Below are positions 55,615 to 64,000 of a stretch of 64,000 nucleotides of DNA, in pieces. Numbering within the stretch: position 1 is the stretch's first letter; each line of letters starts with the position of its first letter. The notes below the pieces were generated by a model, which saw nothing but the letters and a program-made list of their open reading frames with translations, was not told the origin of the DNA and did no database searches. The position numbers and the translations under genes were made by a program. The DNA is from Durusdinium trenchii (lineage: Eukaryota; Sar; Dinophyceae; Suessiales; Symbiodiniaceae): NCBI GenBank assembly GCA_963970005.1, contig CAXAMN010023373.1, positions 632,009-696,008 of the forward strand, given 5' to 3'.

Positions 55615-56186
55615 GGAGGGGCTTATATCCGCAGTCATCTCAAGTCTGTGGGCAAGTTCTGACTCAATCCTGTGAATGCCGCTTCACAGGCCAAAGGTCA
55701 CCATTTTGGAGAGAAAACTATTGGTCATGGCCAATTTGTACACCAAACTGTTGGATGTGCGCACATTGAAGGAACATGGCTGAACATGGTTGCTTCGGCA
55801 AAAAATCAATTAATTTCGTTCACTCTACCTGGTCTCCTTATTGGTTGGCTGACATGACTGGGAAACAAAACGCTCAAAGTCTACAGTCAGTGATCCCTGA
55901 CCCGCTCTTCTTCCATGGTTTTAGCCCTTTACATAAAGCGGTCCTTGAGCTTCACCTTTTTTCTTTTGATTGATGACATATATCTGAACACAGATGTATG
56001 ATTGAACGCTCTACAAAATGCCGGTCTAGGCGCCAGAAATTAGCGCGTCAAAATGACATCGCTGTAGTGGCCTCAAGCTACCCCATCGTGTAGAATAAAC
56101 TTCAATGGGGGTGACAATCTCAATCGTTTTGCCTGCCACGAAACTTGAGAAAAGGGGGGTGGACAAAAGGTTGGTCGGCAGCAGCT

Positions 56187-56302
56187 GCAGCCGCAACCCC
56201 CCAAGCAGCAGCAGCAGACCACAAACCAGCAGCATAAGCAGCAGCAGCAGCAGCAGCAGCGAGGCACCACTCAGCAGCAGCAGCAGCAGCAGACCACAAA
56301 AC

Positions 56303-56333
<31 letters not shown>

Positions 56334-56373
56334 GCAAACCCAGCAGCAGCAGCAGCAGCAGCAGCAGCACACC

Positions 56374-56410
<37 letters not shown>

Positions 56411-56424
56411 CCACCAAGCAGCAG
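56187..56424. repeat. (CAG)n array, interrupted
   Basis: A long CAG trinucleotide array interrupted by ACCACAAA and ACCAAG blocks. Poly-Ser, poly-Ala or poly-Leu frames across it are not called. Confidence 0.95.
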
Positions 56425-56505
56425 CAGATTCATTCGAATCCAAACGATAAAATAAAATTGAAAGAAGTGATTCGTCCCAGGGGTCAGGGTGGATTCGATC
56501 CCAAT

Positions 56506-56521
56506 GGGGGGGGGGGGGGGG
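56506..56521. repeat. Poly-G run (16)
   Basis: Sixteen consecutive G on the plus strand. The length may be affected by sequencing error. Confidence 0.9.
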
Positions 56522-56604
56522 CCAACTGCAAAGTCATTTGGAAAATTTCAAAACCAGGTCATGTGGGAGAAGTCTGCTCCTAAGCTAAAGCTTATCAAAC
56601 TCAA

Positions 56605-57010
56605 GGTTGCCAACCTTTCGCGATATGCAATCTGAGGTTCTGCCACGAAATCTGCACTTCGAGGTGTTGCGCCTGCCACGAAATCTGCACTTCGAGGGAC
56701 ACACTAAATCTGCACTTCAAGGTTCACAAAGTGCTGTGCTTGCCACGAAATCTGCACTTCGAGGTTCACAAAGCGCTGCGCCTATCACGAAATCTGCACT
56801 TTGAGGCTCACAAGTGCTGCCCCACCACGAAATCGACACTTTAACGTCAACAAAGCACTGCGCCTGCCACACTTTTTGAAAACCGCACGATTCACTGAAT
56901 GCGTCGAAGATCACCACCATGTCCAAAATGCTGCGCCTGCCGCGAAAGCTACATTGCTTCCGCTCCGATCCCTTGCGCCTGTCACGAAAAGTCGGACAAC
57001 CAAAGCATGA
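56605..57010. repeat. 42-bp tandem/dispersed repeat with CACGAAATCTGCACTTCGAG
   Basis: The word AAATCTGCACTT recurs at 56648, 56681, 56706, 56748 and 56790, with a diverged copy at 56830. The best spacing is 42 bp, with shorter 33- and 25-bp copies. Each unit also has GCGCCTGCCACG. More diverged units (GCGCCTGCCGCGAAAG, GCGCCTGTCACGAAA) continue to about 57040. Read on the plus strand, the 42-bp unit gives a 14-residue repeat of the type LRLPRNLHFEVHK. Such peptides are common in predicted Symbiodiniaceae proteins, so I take this as a copy of a widespread family-specific repeat (recalled, not searched). Confidence 0.7.
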
Positions 57011-57734
57011 GGTTTCCCTTGCGCCTCCCACTAAAAGTGACCACCCTGCCCGAAAATGCATCTGGCACCACAACGAGAGCGCAGTCGCGACAAGCACCCG
57101 CCGCGGACACCCAGATTCTCCGACCCTGCGCAGTCGAAATGCACTTCGAGGATTTTGAGAGGCATGAAATTGTATTGTATATAGCAACGATATAGCCGGA
57201 CCCGACCGCCGCTGACAATACTCACATGGATAGTGGAGCCCGAACGCGGTCTGGGTGAGCTCCCGCGCACTTCGCTTCCCTGAGCTGAGCGTTGGGAACA
57301 AGGTCTTTGTACTTCACAGTCCTGTTTGCGGAGTTCTTTGTTCACGACCCTACGGGGAGGATCTTGGCACCGACTTCATGCACGGATGTCAAAGAGGGCC
57401 CGCAACAACAGAGAAGATGACAGACCCCACAACCCAGCTCCGGCTCCATGACATCGGGACTCTTTCGTAACGTCTGATTATTCTCCACCTGCTGCTCTGA
57501 TCTGATCGGGGGTCTCACCAGTCTGACAATGATCTTACAAACATGAGGTTGCTACAAAGTGATCATTTGAAAAAGTTGCCTTCCTACAAAATGACCTGCC
57601 TACCCTCCGGCTTGCTTCGAACATGTAACAAAAAGTCCATCTACAAAACGCCGTGGCCGGACTATATGTTTTGACATTCTCCAGGAAAGGGCCCAACCCT
57701 CCCCAGAAAACCTCAAAACTAACTCAAATCAAGA

Positions 57735-57990
57735 TTTGTGCAGGCGTTGAGGCCCACCACCGGGCCTCAACCACAAGTGCCTCAACCTGCCTCAACCCCG
57801 AGTCGCAGTTGGCACCATCGGACCTCAACCGCGAGCGCGCTTTAGGCCGCAGTGAAGTGCTATGATAGATCGCAGTGGGCACCGCCGGACCTCAACGGCA
57901 AGCTCACGACTTACGACCGCAGCGGACCTGAACAGCAAGCTCCAGATCGCAGTGGGCACTGCCGGACCTCAACCGGTGAGAGGATAGCAG
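57735..57990. repeat. Short degenerate repeat (GCAGTGGGCAC-x-GCCGGACCTCAAC)
   Basis: The phrase CGCAGTGGGCACCGCCGGAC with CTCAAC after it recurs about four times with variants, interleaved with GCAAGCTC and GCGAGCGC blocks. Confidence 0.6.
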
Positions 57991-58219
57991 TGGGCAAGAT
58001 CTATGAATCAAAAAAAAAGTTTTCATGGATGCTGACATATGCTGACTGCAAGTCCCGCAACCCAGCCTGTTGTTTGTCCTCGTGTCGCACTTCCATCAGA
58101 ATTACATGAGACCGGCCGTGGAAGGATTCTTCTCTGTGAAGGTGTCAAAAACCTATTATCCGGGCCAGAGACATGCCTAGCTGCCTAAAGGTATCTAGAC
58201 ATATTGGGCTCCAGTTAGA

Positions 58220-58455
58220 GGTGATGGTCGCGATGATGGTGGTGATTGTCGTGACCGTGGCGGTGACAGTGGCGGCGGTGGTGGCGGTGGTGGTGGTGAT
58301 CGTGGTCGGGGTCGCGGTCGCGGTCGTGGTCGTGGTGGCGGCGGCGGCGGCGGTGCTGGTGGTGGTGGTGATTGTGATTGTGATTGTGGCAGTGGTGGCG
58401 GTGGTGGTGGTAATGGCGGTGGCGGTCGTGGGCGTGGTGATGTTGGCGATGGTGG
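58220..58455. repeat. (GGT/GGC)n trinucleotide array
   Basis: Imperfect GGT/GTC/GGC array. It has the same sequence style as the array at 16.1 kb but is a separate locus. Confidence 0.9.
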
Positions 58456-58604
58456 TGATGATGGACACAGTTCTGGAATTGAAGGTCTGGGTCCAGAGTT
58501 CAGAGGTGGAGAGGGAGATCAGATAAAAGGACGTGTAACAGCACGCGCATGAGAGTGCACGTTGCACGTATGGGAGCACATATATAAGGACACGCATGAG
58601 AGCA

Positions 58605-58867
58605 AGATAGACAGACAGACAGACAGACAGCCAGGCAGGCAGGCAGGCAGACAGACAGACAGGCAGGCAGGCAGGCAGACAGACAGACAGACAGGCAGGC
58701 AGGCAGGCAGGCAGGCAGACAGGCAGGCAGGCAGGCAGACAGACAGACAGACAGACATACATCCAGCCAGGCAGACAGGCAGGCAGACAGACAGACAGAG
58801 CCAGGCAGGCAGACAGACAGCCAGCCAGCCAGGCAGGCAGGCAGACAGCCAGGCAGGCAGGCAGATA
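58605..58867. repeat. (CAGA/CAGG)n tetranucleotide array
   Basis: About 260 bp of alternating CAGA and CAGG blocks with a few CAGC. Cys-Leu-Pro-type frames over it are artefacts. Confidence 0.95.
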
Positions 58868-58983
58868 GACTCCAGACATGCCGTCTAAGCACCGAACTTT
58901 GCGCTGAACAATGAAAACTGTGACAGCTGGCTGCATCCTACGCTTTAGTTCATATTGATAATAATGTCATGTTTGCCCTCCGC

Positions 58984-59176
58984 GTGCAAAACTTTGTCTT
59001 ATCCCTCTTGTTGTTCTTCTCATGCTTCTGCTTCTGCTTCTGCTTCTTCTTATTATTGTTATTCTTCTTAGTCTTCTTCTTCTTTGTCATCTTCTTCTTC
59101 GTCGTCGTCGTCTTCTTCTTCTTCTTCGTCTTCTTCTTCTTCTTCTTCTTCTTCTTCTTCTTCTTCTTCTTCTTCG
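58984..59176. repeat. (CTT)n array
   Basis: Pyrimidine CTT array similar to that at 39.7 kb, with TGCTTC and GTCGTC variants at its left edge. Confidence 0.95.
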
Positions 59177-59201
59177 TGTCCGTCCTTTGTGATAATCTGA
59201 T

Positions 59202-59215
59202 AAAATGGCTACGGA
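59202..59215 (-). other. 14-nt match to the 5' end of the dinoflagellate spliced leader
   Basis: The minus strand reads TCCGTAGCCATTTT. This equals the first 14 positions of the conserved 22-nt leader (D, then CCGTAGCCATTTT). The expected continuation GGCTCAAG is absent, and no GT donor follows at the right place, so this is not an SL RNA gene. It could be the relic of a spliced leader from a re-integrated mRNA. Confidence 0.35.
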
Positions 59216-59249
59216 CCACGCCACTGACTGAAGGTACTATTCCGGTGTG

Positions 59250-59372
59250 CAGGGCCTTTCGTCACGAACACAGTCCACTGAGCCCGAGCCCGCGGCGTCG
59301 CGCGCGTCGATCGCGGCGCGTTCCACACCGAGCCGCGAAGACCAAGGTCCCAGAGCGGTCCAGCCTAAAAGA
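59250..59372 (-). CDS. Weak GC-rich candidate exon
   Basis: After CTTTTAG the minus strand reads GWTALGPWSSRLGVERAAID then ARDAAGSGSVDCVRDE. It is GC-rich like other exons, but more than one frame is open. It could be part of the upstream PPR-like gene. Confidence 0.22.
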
Positions 59373-59689
59373 GGGAGGGGAGCGTGGTGGGTCAAGGGAA
59401 GGAAAGGGAAGGGAAGGGAAGGGGTGGCACCTTTGTTTATAAAGACCCTTACATGGCAAGTCCAAAAAGTGAGATCTGGATGTTGCTGGGGGCTTTTGGC
59501 GTCGCATGGAGTGCAGCGGCCGCCCACTTTCTCTGGTGGAAAACACACGTCGTGGACATCCAGTCTCGCACGAAATGCCATCAACACAACCCATAGATGC
59601 AGAAGTTGCGCCAAAATCCTGAACCCCCCAGCATCTTTGCTGCCCGCAGGTTGAAGCTTTGGTCACCTGGTCCACCCGCACATCAGCTT

Positions 59690-59795
59690 AACCCCAAACC
59701 GCCAGTCCCCGGTCCGCCGCAACTCGTCCGATGCCTTGTAGATCGCCAGAACGCTCACTTCGTCCGACCCCAACGAGCGCCCACGCCAGCGCCTC
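59690..59795 (-). CDS. Weak candidate exon, PPR/RAP-like
   Basis: A GC-rich block has two open minus-strand frames: EALAWALVGVGRSERSGDLQ and SDEVSVLAIYKASDELRRTG followed by DWR. Both look like pieces of alpha-helical repeat proteins. A GT donor follows DWR (GGCG|GTTTG). The frame is unresolved. Confidence 0.28.
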
Positions 59796-59880
59796 GGGCT
59801 GGCTAGCTCCGTGCGACACGAGGTGCGTTCCGAACGCGTGAACGAGGGGTTCCGAATGCGCCAAAGAATGGGTTGTCAGA

Positions 59881-59945
59881 TTACAGTCGTTTCAGAGGTT
59901 CGATGGCATGTCAGGGGTGCCATCGAACCTCTGAAACCACTGTAA
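59881..59945. other. Near-perfect 28-bp inverted repeat (hairpin)
   Basis: Arms 59881-59908 and 59918-59945 are reverse complements with a single mismatch (position 8 of the stem), around a 9-nt loop TGTCAGGGG. The stem contains GTTTCAGAGGTTCGATGGCA. It lies between weak PPR-like exons at 59.7 and 60.6 kb. It could be a MITE-like element or a small-RNA precursor. Confidence 0.8.
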
Positions 59946-60609
59946 ATGTAAAGAGACAGCCATGAGAATCGGAGATTAACACATTCCTCAGTGCGAACAT
60001 GGTCCAAGCCATTGGTTTCTGCAAAAAACGCATAGGACTCGAACCAATTGTTGAGTTCGGACTCGAACCTTGCAGAGGGGTAGGGAACCAACAGAGTTGA
60101 AAGCGCAATCTGCAGTTGAGAGTCGAAAGTTTCACCAAAAACGGATCTGTAACATGATATAACTCTTGTTTTCCAAGCCATCCCCTGTTCCAGAAGCGAT
60201 CTCATGTTGCATCATTCCAGCAAAGGAACACATGCTTAATTCACCCAAGCCCAATCTAAATGAGGCTCGGTTCTTCGTTTCTTGGACCAACGGCATCTTT
60301 GATGCCATCCATTTGATCTACTCCAGACAATAGATGGAAAGCTGTTTCCAGGATGTCCATGATCTTAGGCAACCCTTATTGTTCGACAAAGTATCGAGTT
60401 TGAGGACTCTTCAGAGTTCAAAAAGAAGGAACCAAGAACCTTTTCAGAGTTTGTTGCATCAATTGTTACAATACTTTGTTGATCTATCAGCCCTTCTTCC
60501 CAACTAGTTCCATGTTCATTTCGTCCCTGGCTTCCTAAGATTCGGAGATTCGGTGCCTTTCTTCTTCCCGTGGTTCATTAGTTCTGGTGCCCGTCACTGT
60601 GGTGCCCAA

Positions 60610-60751
60610 GCGGCTCGAGGTGCCCCAGCGCAGCGCTCCAATCCACCGGGCGAAGCAGCTCGCTGCGAGCGCCGCCGAGCGCCGCGCGGCGGTCCGCCGC
60701 GGCCGCCGTGGCCAAGGCGTTGAAGGCCACGAGGTTCAGCTGCTGTGAGGC
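60610..60751 (-). CDS. PPR-like exon
   Basis: In phase 0 after CCTCACAG the minus strand reads ASQQLNLVAFNALATAAAAD then, after an Arg/Ala-rich loop, VDWSAALGHLEPLGH. L-V-A-F-N-A-L-A-T-A and W-S-A-A-L-x-x-L match the two helices of a dinoflagellate-type PPR unit. The donor lies near 60610, probably a GA after HLE. Confidence 0.5.
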
Positions 60752-60849
60752 CTGTGAGGCCCGGGCAGACCCGGTCACAAGAACATTGGAACGGACCGCG
60801 GTATTTTTTTTCAGGGCGTCCCAGCTGGTGGTTTAGAGGTCTGTTTTGC

Positions 60850-63640
60850 ATCAATCCGCATGTTGCTGCGCCCGGAATTACTCCAGCAATGCGCGTCCAA
60901 TCCTAATCCGCTTCAAAGATCTCTGGAACCTGTCTCTCTTTGACAGTTTTCCCGGTGAACTCCAAGTGTTGGGAGGTTCCCAATCAATGCTGATCCCCTC
61001 TGACTCTCCAAGTCAGAACTCCAAAACCACCTCCTGGGAGTTTCGTCCGAGGGTGGTGTGCTTGGTGCTTTGGACAACTCTGGTTGTTTCTGAGAACTTG
61101 TTGTTCGATGTTTTTCGGACCCACTCACTCACTCCGGACAACTGCGTCCGGTGTCCACCACCCCAGCTCCGACCAGGTCTCGGGACCAGGCCTCGGTCAT
61201 GCTCCTGGATGTCTCGTGGCATGGTGTAGAAGTGGAACACGCGAAAGAATTCACATGAAGTGCACGCAGGGTCACAGCCCGAGTTGAACAGCCCGAGTAT
61301 GATGTTCCCACATGTTGCCTCCGGGATACATCATTCCATGGGTACTTCCATGGGTATGATTTAAATATTTTTAAATGATGTATACGAGATCCGGACTGAA
61401 GTGTTCCATCTCTCTTTTAAATTCATCAATCCCATATAAATGGGTCACAGCCAGGGAACTGGAGCTGCTTAAGAAACAGTGATCCATCCTTTTTGGTGTG
61501 TGTGTCTTTTAAAATCCGGAAGACACCCTTTCTCATTGCCATCCGCTGGCTGGCTAAGTCGGACGGGTCTCTCTTTTCCGAACCGAACTGGGTGTTGCAG
61601 CTGCTTGGCGTTGCCCGGCAACGGTCTCCCCAGGTCAGATTGGCATCGATGGCCCACGTCGACTTCAGTTTCTTCTGGCAAAGGAGGCAGTTCGCCGCGG
61701 TTTTGGGGCGAGGAAGGAGCTCAGGAAGTTCGCCCTTCCGGCTCAAAGTCTCCCTGACCGGCTAGTTGAACAACAACTCTTTCCCTCCTTCCCGGTAGCC
61801 CATCGCCCCTCCCAAAAGTCTCCTCAGCAAAGACTGGGCCAAGTGCCAGGGAAAAAATTGGGTGGAGATGGCCGAACTGGCGCAAACCTTGAGGCGTGAA
61901 GCGGATATGAGCTGGTGAAAACCCCACGCGTCTTTCTCCTCTTGCATGGACTTGTTTTTGGGGTGCTATGTACTTGGTAGGTGGCTTTACTCAGATTGTC
62001 CTTGACCGATTGCACTATTTCCATAGACTTTTCTGCTAGTTTGTGTTCTTAAGACCTGCGGAATTCGTTCATGACCATGCTGGTGATAGACTCTCTCCAG
62101 AAGCTCAAGGGGCCGGCAGGGACACCGGGGACACCTGTACAGCCTGTACTGATGCGGACGTGGCATAAAAGTCCCACCTATGACAATCTTCCAGGACCAT
62201 TGTCACACTCTCTCTGAAGCTTCACCGACTCAAAGCTTGGCCGACTCGGCCTTCAAACGACGAGGTGTCGCACCCCAAAACGATTTGAGCACATGCCGTG
62301 GATTACGGTGGCCAAGTAGGGACGACTATATCGGCGAAGGTTCCGGCGAACATGATCAAGGCGGAAAAGGCTCGCCTGGAATCTGAGGAGTAGAGACTCG
62401 CCTTCTGATCAAACAAATGAACATCCAGACCCTTCAGCTGTTGACATCCCAGCAAGTGTGTTGGAGTAAGATGGAATCTTCCGACGATATGACTATGACA
62501 AGCTGAAAATGTGTTGAAATCTTTACATATACTCTCGTCACTCCAGAACTGTTGTGTAGATTCATGGTCTCCACCCTCAGTGTTGAACAAAGTCTTAAAT
62601 CACCCTTAACCTCCCCACATTGCTTCAAAGCAGCCCCGCCAAAGTTCAGGCGCTCTTGGGGCAACGCCATCAGTAAAGCCTTGAAGCATTGCAACTCATC
62701 CAAATATCCACTCAGAGCTCCCTGGTCTAAGTGTTTGGTTCATTCTGTAATTTCGGGCCTAAATACACTCCTGGTCAACATATGAAACATAAAACATGTT
62801 TTGGACACCTTAGCTCAATTCCGGCCTTTCCGGTGCCTCACATCTCAGCGTGCCAGCGTGCCATCGTCCGTAAATCCCGTCAGCGAATGCGGAAACATCA
62901 GCATCCGAAACCTCCCAAATCCCAAGCGCTCTGTTGGTTTCAGCGTGTCCATGTATTGGTTCGGTGCATTGGTTCCCAAGGAGTCCCTGAGTCCCTTCGT
63001 ATCCAGTGATCTCCGCGGACCCGCTGAGCGTCCGTCACTTCGTCTGAAACGCATTGGATTGGGCATGGAGATGGTCCAGTTGTGTGCTATTTCTGAAGGC
63101 AGAAATCCCTCCTTTCACTGATCGGTTGATCTGAGATACCTCAACCAACAGAACAAAATGAACATTTGAGCGACACTGCGTTTCAAGCCTGCAAAAAGGA
63201 GGAGGAACGGTTTGGCTGCTCTGTTCGTAAGACATTGGTGGTCAAAAACAAACAAACATGGACAAGTATGTCGAAACATGGGATTGCATCTGGATTGACT
63301 CCACAAAGAAACTAAGACATGCTGATTTGTGGGCAGTGTGGAAATTCACATCCTCCAAAAATCACACCAATTCCATCCTCATCAAACCTGTACCCCAACC
63401 AGCCAAGGCACGCAAGCCTGCGGCCAACTGCTACAGCCCCGCAAAACGGGGCTCCAGGAAAACTCGTCGGGGGAGACCTGCCCAAGGTGGCTCTCAGGTG
63501 GGGGTTGACATATCGAAACAAAGAAAATGACAAAGCAGGTCTCAGTTCACGTTGACAAGAAAATGTGTTTTGTGTTTTTTTGTCTCTTGTTGGGCACATC
63601 TTGCTGTCGTTAGTCCCACTCAACTTGGCGCCAGTCGCCT
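60850..63640. other. Intron or intergenic sequence, nothing supported
   Basis: No convincing exon, RNA gene, tandem array or transposon was recognised in this 2.8 kb. It is flanked by two PPR-like exons and is probably intronic. Confidence 0.3.
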
Positions 63641-63643
63641 GAG

Positions 63644-63706
63644 AATCTCCAGCGTCTCGAAGTGCGAACATGGCCTTTCGCCACTGCCCAGCCTTCTCAC
63701 ATGCAC
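63644..63706 (-). CDS. PPR-like exon
   Basis: The exon starts after GAATCAG and reads ACEKAGQWRKAMFALRDAGD. A-C-E-K-(A/G)-G-Q-W is the signature phrase of the large PPR families of dinoflagellates (usually preceded by I-S). It is the most upstream exon seen; the gene's 5' end is outside the window or not recognised. The donor is not certain (GC after RD or after SQ). Confidence 0.55.
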
Positions 63707-63799
63707 CTGATTCCACTGGTGTTTCGCGGTGTCTTCCGCCATGGAACAACCTATCACTCCCCAATGAGGACCCGTTTGCTATCACCATGCAACAGGTTT

Positions 63800-64000
63800 G
63801 CCGAAAACAACCTACTTACATGGGCGTAGTGCTTACTATGTAGTTGCAGGGATTACTAAGTAGTTAGCAGACTTAATGTTGTACTTGTGCTACTTATCTA
63901 TCTTCGGTTGCTGGACTTAGTATGTATACTTACTGTCCTACTTATTAAGTATCACAGTTGTAGTTACTATAATCTTACACACGCTGCAGGGCTATATGCT
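63800..64000. repeat. Short degenerate TACTTA-rich repeat at the window edge
   Basis: Loose repeats of the words ACTTAGTA, CTACTTA and GTAGTTAC run to near the end of the window. The array is too degenerate to define a unit. Confidence 0.4.

Noticed and set aside
56026..56433. Leu/Ala/Ser homopolymer frames over the CAG array
   Set aside because: All frames of a CAG array stay open. There is no flanking coding sequence or splice support.
58145..58936. 263-codon minus-strand frame with Cys-Leu-Pro repeats
   Set aside because: Produced by the CAGA/CAGG and GGT arrays.
1..64000. tRNA, rRNA, snRNA and SL RNA genes
   Set aside because: No tRNA-like cloverleaf, A/B box pair, rRNA core segment or full-length spliced leader with GT donor was recognised by eye. 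A covariance-model scan would be needed to exclude them.

Overview
The window looks like nuclear DNA of a peridinin dinoflagellate, most likely a Symbiodiniaceae-type alga. The evidence is: (1) plastid-pathway, ankyrin, LRR, RCC1-like and PPR-like genes broken into many very short GC-rich exons in longer, more AT-rich introns; (2) introns that fit only if most 5' splice sites are GC or GA rather than GT, with AG|G acceptors; (3) very many microsatellites and minisatellites; (4) every gene I can support is on the minus strand, in head-to-tail order. Nothing bacterial, viral or organellar in layout was seen. Coordinates below are plus-strand numbers; minus-strand genes read from high to low.

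Layout from right (5') to left (3'). From about 63.7 to 46.7 kb is a scatter of short exons, several pentatricopeptide-like, probably from two genes; a likely stop exon lies at 53.66 kb and a likely start exon at 53.31 kb. Repeats cluster at 52.9-59.2 kb. At 46.4-45.1 kb is an intronless gene for a ubiquitin-like plus BspA-type leucine-rich-repeat protein. At 43.9-42.03 kb are fragments of an unrecognised gene. Its stop codon is only 135 bp from the start codon of the main gene of the window: a 22-exon nuclear gene for the light-independent protochlorophyllide reductase subunit ChlB (41,895-22,841). All 22 exons join in frame to 575 codons with a plastid presequence. chlB intron 14 holds a complete intronless ubiquitin-like/RCC1-like gene on the same strand (31,752-30,304). 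Intron 20 holds a decayed Ulp1-like protease fragment.

At 19,348-7,993 is a 14-exon ankyrin-repeat gene (371 codons in my model), in which introns repeatedly cut the ankyrin unit at the same place. At 6.67-6.73 kb is an orphan stop exon. At 5,820 to about 0.8-2 kb is a multi-exon gene resembling a GT-B glycosyltransferase, with a Gly-rich N-terminal motif and a C-terminal nucleotide-sugar-like motif.

Functional links are limited. chlB belongs to chlorophyll synthesis in the plastid. Three of the other proteins share one plan: a short ubiquitin-like N-terminus followed by a tandem-repeat scaffold (LRR, RCC1-like, ankyrin). This plan recurs in dinoflagellate gene families. Exon models were built by hand from frame, phase and family motifs. 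They are internally consistent (chlB 1728 nt, ankyrin 1116 nt, both multiples of three) but have no transcript support here.
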